IMG/VR virus record: IMGVR_UViG_3300025889_000782
Coordinates: 1-27,220 of that record
Strand: one strand, 5' to 3'
DNA: 27,220 bases
From: a virus
Shown here: in pieces, positions 4,512 through 12,860 of the stretch
Position numbering within the stretch: the first letter of the stretch is position 1
How the letters are laid out: each line of letters begins with the position of its first letter
Notes under the pieces: model-generated
What the model was told of the DNA's origin: nothing
The model's database searches: none
What the model saw: the letters and a program-made list of their open reading frames with translations, nothing else
Translations under genes and position numbers: made by a program

Positions 4512-5810
4512 TTGGAAACAGTACTACCACATCACTTTGAGCCAAGAATCTATCAGAGAGGCTTTTGGAATGCGGCTGATAAGTTACTCCGAATAGTAAC
4601 AGTATGGCCTCGCCGTCACGGCAAGGACAAGACGATGTACAACAAGCTAATAGAAAAAGCCATCAGGCGTAAGGGCAACTATTTCTACATCTTCCCTGAA
4701 TACAATCAGGGTAAAAAAGCCCTCTGGACGAATATAGACAAAAACGGGTTCAGGACGATTGACCACGCTCCCAAAGATATTGTGCGACGCACCAATAATA
4801 CTGAAATGCTGATAGAGCTAGTCAACGGCTCAACAATTCAAATAGTCGGCGCAAGTAGTATAGACAGGGTAGTAGGCTCAAACCCAGCCGGTGTAGTCTT
4901 TAGTGAATACTCACTAATTGATCCGATGGTCTGGGGCTATGTGCTACCAATACTAGCCGAGAATAAAGGCTTTGCATGGTTTAACTTTACGCCCAGAGGT
5001 GCTAACCACGCTAAAAGGCTATTAGAACAGGCCAGAGACAACCCTGATTGGTACGCACAACACCTAAACGCTGAAGATTGCGGTGTATTTAGTAGTCAAG
5101 AACTTGTCAAGATACGAGACGAATACTTTGAGCTGTACGGTGACTATCATCTGTTTGAACAAGAATTTATGACCAGCTTTGACGCGCCAGTAATGGGAGC
5201 ATATTATGCCACTCACCTAAAACGAGCCAGAGACGAGAACCGCATAACATCAGTGCCATACGACAGCGCTGTACCCGTTCATACTGCGTGGGATCTGGGT
5301 ATTGGTGACGCAACTGCCATTTGGTTTTATCAGACAATCGGTAAAGAGATACACATTATAGACTACTACGAGAACAATAATGAGGGGATAGCCCACTATG
5401 CGAATATATTAAACAGTAAAGGCTACTTTTATGGCCGACACTACTTTCCGCACGATGGTAAAGCTAAAGAATTAGGCACTGGCAAAACTAGACAAGAGGT
5501 GGCCAGAGAATATGGGATAAACGCACATATATTACCAGTACAATCAGTAGAAGACGGAATAGAGGCGGTACGAAACCTAATTGGCAAATGCTGGTTTGAT
5601 GAAAAGAAATGTGAAAGGGGTCTAGATGCACTGATCAATTACTCTAAGGACTTTGATGAGGAGCGGAAAATATACCGCAACCGACCACGACACGACTGGT
5701 CTAGTCACGGTTCCGATGCCTTCCGCTATTTAGCTATGGGCTACAAAGAGAATTACGATACACCCCATAGAACAAGACCTAAACCAAAGAAAGCGAGGTT
5801 CCATGTATGA
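4512..5810 (+). CDS. terL: Terminase large subunit
   Basis: The ATPase and nuclease of the DNA packaging motor. Residues 33-41 (PRRHGKDKT) are a phage-type Walker A. GVVFSE (127-132) is the Walker B with E132 as catalytic carboxylate, and FTPRG (159-163) is the coupling motif. The C-terminal RNase H-like nuclease shows D261 in TAWDLGIGD, D315 in YFPHDG and D402 in SHGSDAFRYL, the expected metal ligands. At 432 aa it is a compact but complete TerL. The start is a TTG with AGGTGG 6 nt upstream; no ATG is better placed. The stop overlaps the next start (ATGTATGA). Confidence 0.95.
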   Translation: METVLPHHFEPRIYQRGFWNAADKLLRIVTVWPRRHGKDKTMYNKLIEKAIRRKGNYFYIFPEYNQGKKALWTNIDKNGFRTIDHAPKDIVRRTNNTEMLIELVNGSTIQIVGASSIDRVVGSNPAGVVFSEYSLIDPMVWGYVLPILAENKGFAWFNFTPRGANHAKRLLEQARDNPDWYAQHLNAEDCGVFSSQELVKIRDEYFELYGDYHLFEQEFMTSFDAPVMGAYYATHLKRARDENRITSVPYDSAVPVHTAWDLGIGDATAIWFYQTIGKEIHIIDYYENNNEGIAHYANILNSKGYFYGRHYFPHDGKAKELGTGKTRQEVAREYGINAHILPVQSVEDGIEAVRNLIGKCWFDEKKCERGLDALINYSKDFDEERKIYRNRPRHDWSSHGSDAFRYLAMGYKENYDTPHRTRPKPKKARFHV

Positions 5811-6082
5811 AGACAGACTACAAAACAGTTGACGCAACTAACCTAACCGAAAAAGGATTAGAACTGGTGAAAGAAATCAGCAAACTATGCGAGGCGAAGA
5901 TAAATAGAGCGCCGATATGGACGCAAGAGGCTATACCGTCGACACTAAAAATAACAAGTGATCAGTTCAAACAATTCTCAAAACTACAAGCCGAACCAGC
6001 CGGAAAGCCAACCGGCAAAGAGCTATTCAAAACAGCCAACGGATTCATGCTAGAAATAAAGGTGGTAGATGATGGACGATAA
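5807..6082 (+). CDS. Hypothetical protein (91 aa)
   Basis: The start overlaps the terL stop. The protein is mixed helix and strand: TEKGLELVKEISKLCEAKIN, then a Pro/Gly/Lys linker AGKPTGKE, then a short beta-like end. No domain is recognised. Its place between terminase and portal suggests an accessory packaging or regulatory role, as an inference. Confidence 0.6.
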   Translation: MKTDYKTVDATNLTEKGLELVKEISKLCEAKINRAPIWTQEAIPSTLKITSDQFKQFSKLQAEPAGKPTGKELFKTANGFMLEIKVVDDGR

Positions 6083-6386
6083 ACAACAGCCAGAATATGG
6101 GACAGTGAACCAAGAAATATTAAACGAAGACGGGACAGTTATCAATACAGAAACAGGTTTTTTTAACAATATTATTAACAAAAGAAAAGTGTCAATCCGA
6201 AAAGATATAATGACCACCGAAGCAAACTGGCTAAAAGACTTACTGGCGAACCTATCACCAATGAAAGGAGATAGCCCCAGCGTAACGATAGTAATCAAAA
6301 AAGATAAGTATAACAAGCCATATCTGCTACAAATAACATGGATAAGCGAGAACTATCACAAGAGAATTACTAAAGATATGGTATAA
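6069..6386 (+). CDS. Hypothetical protein (105 aa)
   Basis: ATG at 6069 or 6072 follows AAAGGTGG; both fit. The protein has an acidic opening and a C-terminal half predicted to be beta-rich (SVTIVIKKDKYNKPYLLQITW). It overlaps the previous gene by 14 nt in another frame. Its stop codon lies inside the -10 box of the next promoter. The family is not recognised. Confidence 0.6.
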   Translation: MMDDKQQPEYGTVNQEILNEDGTVINTETGFFNNIINKRKVSIRKDIMTTEANWLKDLLANLSPMKGDSPSVTIVIKKDKYNKPYLLQITWISENYHKRITKDMV

Positions 6387-6387
6387 T
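6379..6387 (+). promoter_or_regulatory. Extended -10 promoter before the portal gene
   Basis: TGGTATAAT (-10 box 6382-6387) is identical to the core at 3751-3759. It overlaps the preceding stop codon and leaves a leader of about 50 nt before the portal start. No clear -35 is seen. Confidence 0.65.
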
Positions 6388-6444
6388 ATCACCATAACGG
6401 TAGACACGTCATCACTAACATCTGCCAGTAAGAGGTAACAGCCA

Positions 6445-8364
6445 GTGCGACAATACATCACAGACATCAGCGAGCTACACAATCTATACAAGCAGAGCAA
6501 ACAAGAATCAGATATATGGCGAGAAGGCTACCACGAGTTTGAACGACTAGCCGATAATGATTTAATAGATGACCTCGACCCGAACCTACCAGAGGTCAAT
6601 GACGGTACACTAAGTGCCTCACTTTATAAACTACCAAAACGAATAGTTAGTAACGAACTAACAGGTACAGCCAAATCACTAGACCGAGATGAGTCGTGGA
6701 TCAGCGACTTCGCCACAATTCATTGGCAGAACACGATAATTCCTAACGCCAACTCTCAAGCACCATTTATTCGTAAATGGAAAGACGCTGTAAGAAAATC
6801 GGCTATTTACGGATCAGTGCCAATAATCACGCTATTCGTAGAGAGAGGCGACTATATTGGCTCAGACTTTATAATCGCCCAACCCCAAGATGTCCGGCTA
6901 GAACCAGGCAAAGTATCTGATTACGACAGCAACATTATCTTCTGGGATGTTTATTACACCAAGCAACAAGTGCGAGAGATGTTAGAAATAGCCAAGAAGC
7001 ACAAGAACACCGAAGGTAAGGACGCTTACGATAACTGGCACAAAGATGTGCTAAAACAAGCCCTTGAAGATAACGCACAAGACGAAAGGGACAACGACCA
7101 AGACCACCGAAGGCGCAATGAAAACGGCACTAAACAACAGGGTATAAAGTTCTGTATCATCTTCCAACGGGGCGTAAATGCACCCTTTTATATGTATTAT
7201 CCGAGAGCTCAGAAGAATGTCCGTGAATGGACTAACCAAGATCCGACAGGCGATATGCCAGTCCACCTCCTCTATTGCTACCAAGACTTTGTGAACCCTT
7301 ACGGCACGGGCATTGTTAAACTAGCAGGCGGTACTCAGAACGCCCTAGATTACTTTAGACAAGCCGATATACTAGCTACCCAACTAGGACTCCGACCACC
7401 AGTCTCAATTGCTGGTGACACTGACGGTCTAGATCTAGATTCAATTGTTTATGAACAAGATGCACAATGGTTAGTTGGCCAAGCTCAGATACGCCGAGAA
7501 GAACTAAGTAACCAGATTTACTCGCAACTACCTAACCGAATAAGTATGTACAAAATATCACTTAACCAGATGATACCGACTGGTGACACCTCTATTTCGG
7601 CAGGTTCTGGCGACACTAACTATAGCAAGACACCCACAGGGGTTAAGTTTCAACAACAGAACCTTTCTATTGACGATGAGGACTTTAAGGACAACCTATA
7701 TCTAACCTACGAAGCAGTTGCTAAGAGTATGATAAACATTCAATTCGCCAATATGCAGGGGACTGATTTAGTTAAGCTATCTGATGACGAACGCCAGCTA
7801 CTAGTACAGGGTGGTATGGATTGGCCGGTTGATGAAAACGGCGAACTAATAGATTCTAACGAATTAGAGGTGTTGTGGGATGAAGTAAGATCAACCTTTG
7901 ACTTTACGATTGACGCCGATTTAGACAAGGCTAAGGATGACGAGCAACGCCTTGAATCACTGCTAAAGATAGTTGAACTAAGAGCTAGTGACCCAACCCT
8001 AGAACAATCACTAATGCAAGCTGGAAAACGGCTAAACTTAGGCGAATTATTTAGCTCAATCATCCAGCTAACCTCTGATAACGACAAGATACTCCAAGAC
8101 ATTACCCCAGAAGACCAACAACAGCTAGAAATGCAACAACAGGCGCCAGAACAGGCAGAAGTGCCAATCGAGTCCGAAAACGCCCCACAACAACCCCAAA
8201 ATAGCCCAGACGAACTACAAATACTAGACGAGATAATGAAGCAATACCAAGTACCAGAGAATGTAGCCAGAGCGATGCGCGAGGGCGAACTAATGGGACT
8301 AGATGATGAGGGAATAGCCAACATAAAAGATATGCTAATGAATGACGGAGCGACCCAACAATGA
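6445..8364 (+). CDS. Portal protein
   Basis: The dodecameric ring at the capsid vertex through which DNA is packaged and ejected. The call rests on place (after terminase, before scaffold and capsid), length (639 aa) and internal features: AIYGSVPIITLFVERG early on, NPYGTGIVKLAGGTQNALDY in the middle, repeated DxxD and NQM segments typical of portal cores, and a Gln/Pro-rich C-terminal tail from about residue 550. I see the general pattern of podovirus-type portals rather than one named family. The start is GTG with AAGAGG 9 nt upstream. The stop overlaps the next start as ATGA. Confidence 0.8.
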   Translation: MRQYITDISELHNLYKQSKQESDIWREGYHEFERLADNDLIDDLDPNLPEVNDGTLSASLYKLPKRIVSNELTGTAKSLDRDESWISDFATIHWQNTIIPNANSQAPFIRKWKDAVRKSAIYGSVPIITLFVERGDYIGSDFIIAQPQDVRLEPGKVSDYDSNIIFWDVYYTKQQVREMLEIAKKHKNTEGKDAYDNWHKDVLKQALEDNAQDERDNDQDHRRRNENGTKQQGIKFCIIFQRGVNAPFYMYYPRAQKNVREWTNQDPTGDMPVHLLYCYQDFVNPYGTGIVKLAGGTQNALDYFRQADILATQLGLRPPVSIAGDTDGLDLDSIVYEQDAQWLVGQAQIRREELSNQIYSQLPNRISMYKISLNQMIPTGDTSISAGSGDTNYSKTPTGVKFQQQNLSIDDEDFKDNLYLTYEAVAKSMINIQFANMQGTDLVKLSDDERQLLVQGGMDWPVDENGELIDSNELEVLWDEVRSTFDFTIDADLDKAKDDEQRLESLLKIVELRASDPTLEQSLMQAGKRLNLGELFSSIIQLTSDNDKILQDITPEDQQQLEMQQQAPEQAEVPIESENAPQQPQNSPDELQILDEIMKQYQVPENVARAMREGELMGLDDEGIANIKDMLMNDGATQQ

Positions 8365-8690
8365 CAAACGATCAAATACTATACAGTGGGCAAACATCAG
8401 TCAGCTTCGCCAAGACACGCAAACAGATAGAGAACGAAGACAAACTAGAAAAGCAAAGCAAGATACTGCCAGTGGCCAAAATACTTGACGACAAAATTAA
8501 ACACCACCGTGAAGTAATTGCCGGTGAACTAGGTAACCTAATCCATATGGAAATGCGAGAAGAAGATGTCAAAGCAACAATAATGGGGTTAAGACTGGCC
8601 GATCAGCGAATGGTACTGCTCCAAAACGATTTAAGAGCAATTGTTAAGGCTAAGCCACTACCAAGAAAGAGGACTAAAGATGAACAGTGA
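8361..8690 (+). CDS. Hypothetical helical protein (109 aa)
   Basis: The ATGA overlap couples it to the portal gene. The protein is charged and mostly helical (KQIENEDKLEKQSKILPVAK, then DVKATIMGLRLADQRMVLL), with a basic end. Small helical proteins of unknown role commonly follow portal genes. No motif is recognised. Confidence 0.6.
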   Translation: MTNDQILYSGQTSVSFAKTRKQIENEDKLEKQSKILPVAKILDDKIKHHREVIAGELGNLIHMEMREEDVKATIMGLRLADQRMVLLQNDLRAIVKAKPLPRKRTKDEQ

Positions 8691-8925
8691 AGAATACACA
8701 CCATACACCAAACAAGCTCAAGAAACAGAGGTAAAAGCTCAACAATCTGAAATGACCTACGAAGAAGTAGTTAACTTAATGAACAAGCAATCTGAATACA
8801 GTCTAGAACTTGATAATCTAAAGCCACAACAGCACAACTGGGTCGATAGAGGCTTAATAATGACATGTGAGGGGAGCAATCATGCTTATCACGAATCATA
8901 TAAACGTCAGGTAAAATATAGCTAG
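8680..8925 (+). CDS. Small conserved-looking phage protein, WVDRG...CEG motif (81 aa)
   Basis: ATG 8680 is preceded by AAGAGGACTAAAG and overlaps the end of the previous gene. A longer TTG start at 8641 is less likely. The C-terminal part reads NWVDRGLIMTCEGSNHAYHES. I recall a similar W-[VI]-[DE]-RG ... CEGxxHxxH pattern in small phage head-region proteins, suggesting a metal or structural knuckle, but the function is unknown. Its stop codon lies at the base of the hairpin 8924-8974. Confidence 0.55.
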   Translation: MNSEEYTPYTKQAQETEVKAQQSEMTYEEVVNLMNKQSEYSLELDNLKPQQHNWVDRGLIMTCEGSNHAYHESYKRQVKYS

Positions 8926-8974
8926 GGTATAGCGTCGGGGCTGCCTAAAATAGACGACTCCGACGGTGTACCCT
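8924..8974 (+). other. Long RNA hairpin before the scaffold gene
   Basis: Bases 8924-8940 pair with 8958-8974 over 17 positions, with two G-U pairs and one G-G mismatch, enclosing a 17-nt loop. No T-run follows, so it is not a standard terminator. It starts at the stop codon of the preceding gene and lies about 75 nt before the scaffold start. It could be a processing site (for example for RNase III), an mRNA stability element or a pause site. Confidence 0.6.
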
Positions 8975-9049
8975 CCAACACCAGACTCATCTACTTAATA
9001 GATAGCAGTAACGCCAACTGTAAAATGGCAGAAATAGAAAGGAGAGACT

Positions 9050-9877
9050 ATGGCAGATGAACAATCTACCACCGACACGACTGTTGCCGATACCGGTGCA
9101 GAAACTGTCGACACATCAACAACTGACGAAACTCCAGACACAGATGTTGAACTAGAAGATATTGAAGTATCGCTAGACGACGATGAAACAGAAGAGTCTG
9201 ACGAATCAGAAGAAACGCCCAAAAGCGAAGAAACTGAAACCAAAGAACAATCAGAAGCTGATGACACAGAGGAAACGGAAGCAGAGCCAGAGGAATCTGA
9301 CAACGCCGAAGAAGAATCTGAAGCTGACCGCAAAGCTCGTAATCAGGAGTACGCCCAAAAGCGAATTGCTGAACGACAAGACCGCGAGAAGCAAAAGGAA
9401 ATAGCCCAAGCGAAAGAAGATGTTCGCATTGAGCAGTACCTTAAAGAAGCCGAAGGAGACGAATCGGAATTAACCTTGCGTAAAGCAGAAGTTGAACGAT
9501 TACTACTCCAACGCGAAAAAGTTGCAATGAACGAAGAAAAGTTGCACATAGGTATAGACAGAGCAATTAGTGAGATTGATTTATTCAGGACTGGTTCGCC
9601 AGAAGTGAAGCAAGAGCTAGTTAATGCTGTTGATGACTTTGTAGCAATGTATGTAGATACCGACAATGACGGTAACCCAATCCAAGTTCGTGGCGACATA
9701 ACCGCATTTTTACTAAAAAAAGCTGACTCTATTCGGAGGATTCAAGGAGTTGGTGTAAGGCAAGCAGTCAAAGATAAACAGGCCGTAAGGTCAAAAACGA
9801 TGACTGTGCCAACCCGAGCGCCCAAAGAAGACAAGGTTGACAAAGACCTAGCCGACTTTGATAGCGTCTGGGACTAA
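9050..9877 (+). CDS. Scaffolding protein
   Basis: It assists capsid assembly and normally leaves the procapsid. Residues 1-95 are extremely rich in Asp, Glu, Ser and Thr. From about 95 to 170 it is a charged coiled coil (RKARNQEYAQKRIAERQDRE), followed by a more globular region and a short end DKDLADFDSVWD that could contact the capsid protein. The acidic disordered head, coiled coil and place between portal and capsid genes are typical of phage scaffolds. AGAAAGGAGAG precedes the ATG. Confidence 0.8.
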   Translation: MADEQSTTDTTVADTGAETVDTSTTDETPDTDVELEDIEVSLDDDETEESDESEETPKSEETETKEQSEADDTEETEAEPEESDNAEEESEADRKARNQEYAQKRIAERQDREKQKEIAQAKEDVRIEQYLKEAEGDESELTLRKAEVERLLLQREKVAMNEEKLHIGIDRAISEIDLFRTGSPEVKQELVNAVDDFVAMYVDTDNDGNPIQVRGDITAFLLKKADSIRRIQGVGVRQAVKDKQAVRSKTMTVPTRAPKEDKVDKDLADFDSVWD

Positions 9878-9924
9878 CACTAAATATCAACCGATAGAGC
9901 AGATAATAAGAAAGGAAACTAGAA

Positions 9925-10761
9925 ATGGCACAGAATTTAGCAACTAAATTTAGTTCCAAAGTATCTGAACGCCTACACAGCGAGTCAATTGTTGGTAAAG
10001 TTACTAACAAAAACTACGACTGGGTTGGTGTAGATACTGTAAAAGTCTACTCTGTCGATAATATGACAATGAACGACTACCAAAGAGGCGGTGCGAACCG
10101 TTACGGTAACCCGACTGAAATCGGTACAACCATCCAAACATGGCAATTAGCAGAAGACCGCTCATTTAGCGGTACAGTTGACGCTCTAAACAGCGCACAA
10201 AGCCAGAATGTAACCAAGCCTGGTTCAATCCTAGCGCGACAAGTTCGCGAAGTAATTGTTCCAGAAGTAAACACTTATGTATTAGCAGTAATCAACACAG
10301 CAGGTGCAGCAGCAGACCGTGACGACATCACTAGTGATGCAGCCACATCATTAAGCAATGCCTGGACTGACTTTTTGTCGATACAAGCAGATATAACTAA
10401 CAAACTAGGTAAAACCACTGGCCGTGTAGCTGTAATGACACCAGACTACTACAACTTCCTAAAGCAATCAGGATATGTACTAGCTAGTGACAGTGCTTAC
10501 AAAGACCGTAAATCAGGTTCACTAGGTACAGTTGACGGCTGCGAAATCGTAATACACACCAGTGCCGAAATGCCACAGTATGTTAACTTAATCATCACTC
10601 ACCCTGATGTAACTACATTTGCTGATGTTCTAACTGACTATGTAACTCACAAGAACGCACCAGGTGTAAACGGTTGGTTGATTGAAGGCCGACACGCATA
10701 CGATGCGTTTGTGGATTCAAATAAGGTTAATCAAATCGGTATCCACCGCACACAGGCGTAA
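9925..10761 (+). CDS. Major capsid protein (HK97-fold type)
   Basis: The main shell protein, 278 aa. The segments NYDWVGVDTVKVYSVDNMTMNDY, RYGNPTEIGTTIQ, LAEDRSFSGTVDALNSAQS and ARQVREVIVPEVNTYVLAVI follow the order and wording seen in small HK97-fold capsid proteins of tailed phages (N-arm, E-loop region with DRSF, then the spine helix). The C-terminal half has VMTPDYYNFL and a beta-rich end. There is no long N-terminal delta domain, which agrees with the separate scaffold gene. AGAAAGGAAAC is a strong ribosome binding site. Leu codons are 8 CTA, 5 TTA and 2 TTG. Confidence 0.9.
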   Translation: MAQNLATKFSSKVSERLHSESIVGKVTNKNYDWVGVDTVKVYSVDNMTMNDYQRGGANRYGNPTEIGTTIQTWQLAEDRSFSGTVDALNSAQSQNVTKPGSILARQVREVIVPEVNTYVLAVINTAGAAADRDDITSDAATSLSNAWTDFLSIQADITNKLGKTTGRVAVMTPDYYNFLKQSGYVLASDSAYKDRKSGSLGTVDGCEIVIHTSAEMPQYVNLIITHPDVTTFADVLTDYVTHKNAPGVNGWLIEGRHAYDAFVDSNKVNQIGIHRTQA

Positions 10762-10767
10762 GGTTAA

Positions 10768-10823
10768 CTAGAACTTTAACAATCTATTTGATATAGGGTC
10801 AAGTTATAGGTAAGTCGTTCTAG
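10768..10823 (+). other. Inverted repeat between capsid gene and next gene
   Basis: CTAGAAC (10768-10774) is complementary to GTTCTAG (10817-10823) across 42 nt. The 3' arm touches the AGAAAGG ribosome binding site of the next gene, so folding could affect its translation. Confidence 0.4.
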
Positions 10824-10832
10824 AAAGGTAAT

Positions 10833-11141
10833 ATGTACGATATAAACCCAAAACTAGAACTAAAAGTAAACAAACAAATAAGTGAGCTGGACTTGGTAAA
10901 GGCAAGAGCAGAAATGCGAACCAAGCGCCGTATCGCCGAGCAGATTGAGAAAAATCAGCTTGAAGCCCTTGAACAACAAGTTGCCAAGCGAAACAGCGAC
11001 GCCAGGAACAACATAGAAGTTGTTGCCGCCAGTCCAGCCATTGAACCACAGTACACCGCAAAACAGACCGCTAACGGAACAACTCAGTACCGCAAAGACG
11101 GCAAGCTAATTAGCAAAGCGGAGTACGAACAAGCTAACTAA
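10833..11141 (+). CDS. Hypothetical coiled-coil protein of the head section (102 aa)
   Basis: The ATG follows TAGAAAGGTAAT. The N-terminal two thirds is a basic coiled coil (LVKARAEMRTKRRIAEQIEK). The end is more ordered, with YRKDGKLISKAEYEQAN resembling short C-terminal tags found in phage head proteins. The place between capsid and decoration-like genes suggests a minor head or assembly protein. The family is not recognised. Confidence 0.6.
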   Translation: MYDINPKLELKVNKQISELDLVKARAEMRTKRRIAEQIEKNQLEALEQQVAKRNSDARNNIEVVAASPAIEPQYTAKQTANGTTQYRKDGKLISKAEYEQAN

Positions 11142-11158
11142 AAGAAAGGAAAACAACA

Positions 11159-11533
11159 ATGGCAGAAATTAACTTAGCTGCATTTGGCTACCAGAACAGC
11201 GTAACCGTAACAGGTGACACAACAGCCTCTCTTACCGCTCACAGTGGTAAAGTGCTAAATGTCGCTGGATCAGCAACAATTGCTCTACCACCAGTAGGCA
11301 CAATGCACCGTTACACAATTCGTGTTGGTGCAGAGGGCAAGACTATTGCTATCAGCCCTAACGCCAGCGACCTAATCGCAGGTGCAGGTGCGGCTAACTC
11401 TGGTGCAGGTGCAGATAACAAAGATGTTATCTTTACTAACCAACCAGTTGGAAGCTACATCACGCTTGCATATGGTGACGCTAACGGATGGACAATCGTA
11501 GCCTCATCTGGCACAATCACATTTGAAGCCTAA
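11159..11533 (+). CDS. Decoration/head-fibre-like beta protein (124 aa)
   Basis: The protein is almost wholly beta-predicted, rich in Ala, Gly, Thr and Val, with no Cys. It reads like a small beta-sandwich: GKVLNVAGSATIALPPVG, YTIRVGAEGKTIAISPNAS, then SYITLAYGDANGWTIVASSG. Many phages carry such proteins next to the capsid gene, where they bind the shell surface or form short fibres. AAGAAAGGAAAAC gives strong initiation. A structural role is inferred from fold impression and place. Confidence 0.6.
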   Translation: MAEINLAAFGYQNSVTVTGDTTASLTAHSGKVLNVAGSATIALPPVGTMHRYTIRVGAEGKTIAISPNASDLIAGAGAANSGAGADNKDVIFTNQPVGSYITLAYGDANGWTIVASSGTITFEA

Positions 11534-11543
11534 CAAAACTAAA

Positions 11544-11608
11544 GCCTGTTCATACGCCAGCGATAGCGTAGCCACCAAACCAGAACGCTAAGGCAAAAAC
11601 GAACAGGC
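11544..11608 (+). other. Nested stem-loop in the gap between two head genes
   Basis: An outer perfect 8-bp stem (GCCTGTTC, 11544-11551, with GAACAGGC, 11601-11608) encloses GCC/GGC (11556-11558 with 11592-11594) and TAGCGT/ACGCTA (11564-11569 with 11585-11590). All pairs are nested and collinear, so one elongated hairpin can form. There is no terminal T-run, and the ribosome binding site GAGAAAGG follows at once. Confidence 0.65.
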
Positions 11609-11631
11609 AACCCCGAGAGAAAGGAATATTT

Positions 11632-11898
11632 ATGCGAGAAGCATACGAATACAAGTACATCAGCACTGCAACAACTACCCAAGTAAAAACTGGAACAGGT
11701 GTACTGCATGCTATTGTAGTTAGTGGTACATTGGCTGGTGCAATCTCAGTCATAGACAACACTACAGGTTCAACCATTAACATCGGTACGCTAAAAGCTT
11801 CTGCTCCTGCAGGCACATACACATTTGATGTAGCCTTTACGACAGGACTTCGCATCATCACCGCTGGTGCAGATGCAATAACCGTAGTCTACCGCTAA
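11632..11898 (+). CDS. Small beta-rich virion protein (88 aa)
   Basis: The sequence VKTGTGVLHAIVVSGTLAGAISVIDN, then SAPAGTYTFDVAFTTGLRIITAG and AITVVYR, matches a widespread short phage protein pattern (single beta-sandwich, ...GVLHGIVVN...YxxDVxFxxGLxIxTxG...). I recognise the pattern but not a proven function. It is usually found among head or tail genes. GAGAAAGGAATATTT precedes the ATG. The stop is followed at once by a GC-rich hairpin. Confidence 0.65.
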   Translation: MREAYEYKYISTATTTQVKTGTGVLHAIVVSGTLAGAISVIDNTTGSTINIGTLKASAPAGTYTFDVAFTTGLRIITAGADAITVVYR

Positions 11899-11916
11899 AG
11901 CCCCTTGGGGTGGCTT
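11898..11916 (+). other. GC-rich stem-loop after the beta-rich virion gene
   Basis: AAGCC pairs with GGCTT, with a further CC/GG step past one bulged T, loop TTGG. No T-run follows. It may weaken read-through or protect the upstream mRNA. The next gene (ATG 11937) has no visible Shine-Dalgarno behind it. Confidence 0.4.
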
Positions 11917-11936
11917 AGTAGCCCCATATACTCACT

Positions 11937-12860
11937 ATGAATCTACAACCATTACAAGACATCAGAGATAAGAACGAAGCTAAAGCCGACCAACAGCGAC
12001 GGCATAGTGAATTGTTGCTTGAGGAAAATAAGACGCAAGAGATTATTGTTAAGTCATTTGACAACCTTGTGAAGTACCTAAACGGCTCAATCACCAAGAC
12101 CGAAGTTATTAACCAACTAGACACAATTCATACGCCTGATGTTAAATACATCATAGATGCCCTAAACAGCCTACATAGCACCCTTAAAACACACGAGAAC
12201 ACCGACCTAACAGAACTAACAGCGGTGCTAAAACAAGTGCTAGACGAAACTAAGCAGATACCAAAAGCACTACCAGCCGAAGTAACAATCCCAGAACCAA
12301 AAGACTATAAAGACCAATTTACTAGCCTAGAGAACGCTATTAAAAGCGTGGAGAAGGTGGTTAAAGCTCAGAAGCTAATTGCCGAAGCGCCGATAGTCAA
12401 TGTGCCGGAAACTACTGTCAATGTTGAAAAGCCTGACCTAAAACCATTACAAAAGAGTATTACCGAAGTAGTCAACGCTGTAAACGGCGTAGTTATACCC
12501 GAGTTATCCACAACCGAGCTAGAGAAGTTAATCAAGAAGTCTAACAAACTACTCAACGACTTACTAGACAAACCAGTTAGCTCAGGTGGCGGTGGAGGTG
12601 GCAGGGCTACACCATACGAAACTAGCACTGGTGCACCACACTTCGTGGTAGTTGAAGCGGACGGATCAATACCAGTAACTGTAAAGAACAGCCTAACCCC
12701 AAATGTTGACTTTGACTATATAGATATTCAGCAGACCTCCGCAACTGTTGAGACCTATGTCTATAAGCAAGGTGGAGTATCGGGTACAACCGTTCAGACT
12801 ATCACCGTAACATATACCGATTCAACCAAGAACGATTTAGATAAGGTGGAATACTCGTGA
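11937..12860 (+). CDS. Coiled-coil virion/fibre protein (307 aa)
   Basis: Residues 1-100 are coiled coil (RDKNEAKADQQRRHSELLLE). The middle is Pro/Val/Glu-rich with repeated helices (VPETTVNVEKPDLKPLQKSI). A six-Gly linker lies at about 217-222. The last 75 residues form a small beta domain (ATVETYVYKQGGVSGTTVQT, VTYTDSTKNDLDKVEYS) of a kind common at the end of phage structural proteins. A trimeric fibre or neck-fibre role is plausible. No Shine-Dalgarno is visible before the ATG, which is odd. The stop overlaps the next start as GTGA. Confidence 0.55.
   Translation: MNLQPLQDIRDKNEAKADQQRRHSELLLEENKTQEIIVKSFDNLVKYLNGSITKTEVINQLDTIHTPDVKYIIDALNSLHSTLKTHENTDLTELTAVLKQVLDETKQIPKALPAEVTIPEPKDYKDQFTSLENAIKSVEKVVKAQKLIAEAPIVNVPETTVNVEKPDLKPLQKSITEVVNAVNGVVIPELSTTELEKLIKKSNKLLNDLLDKPVSSGGGGGGRATPYETSTGAPHFVVVEADGSIPVTVKNSLTPNVDFDYIDIQQTSATVETYVYKQGGVSGTTVQTITVTYTDSTKNDLDKVEYS

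Noticed and set aside
8641-8679. Longer TTG start for the gene ending at 8925
   Set aside because: No ribosome binding site at suitable spacing; ATG at 8680 has AAGAGG upstream and the usual short overlap.
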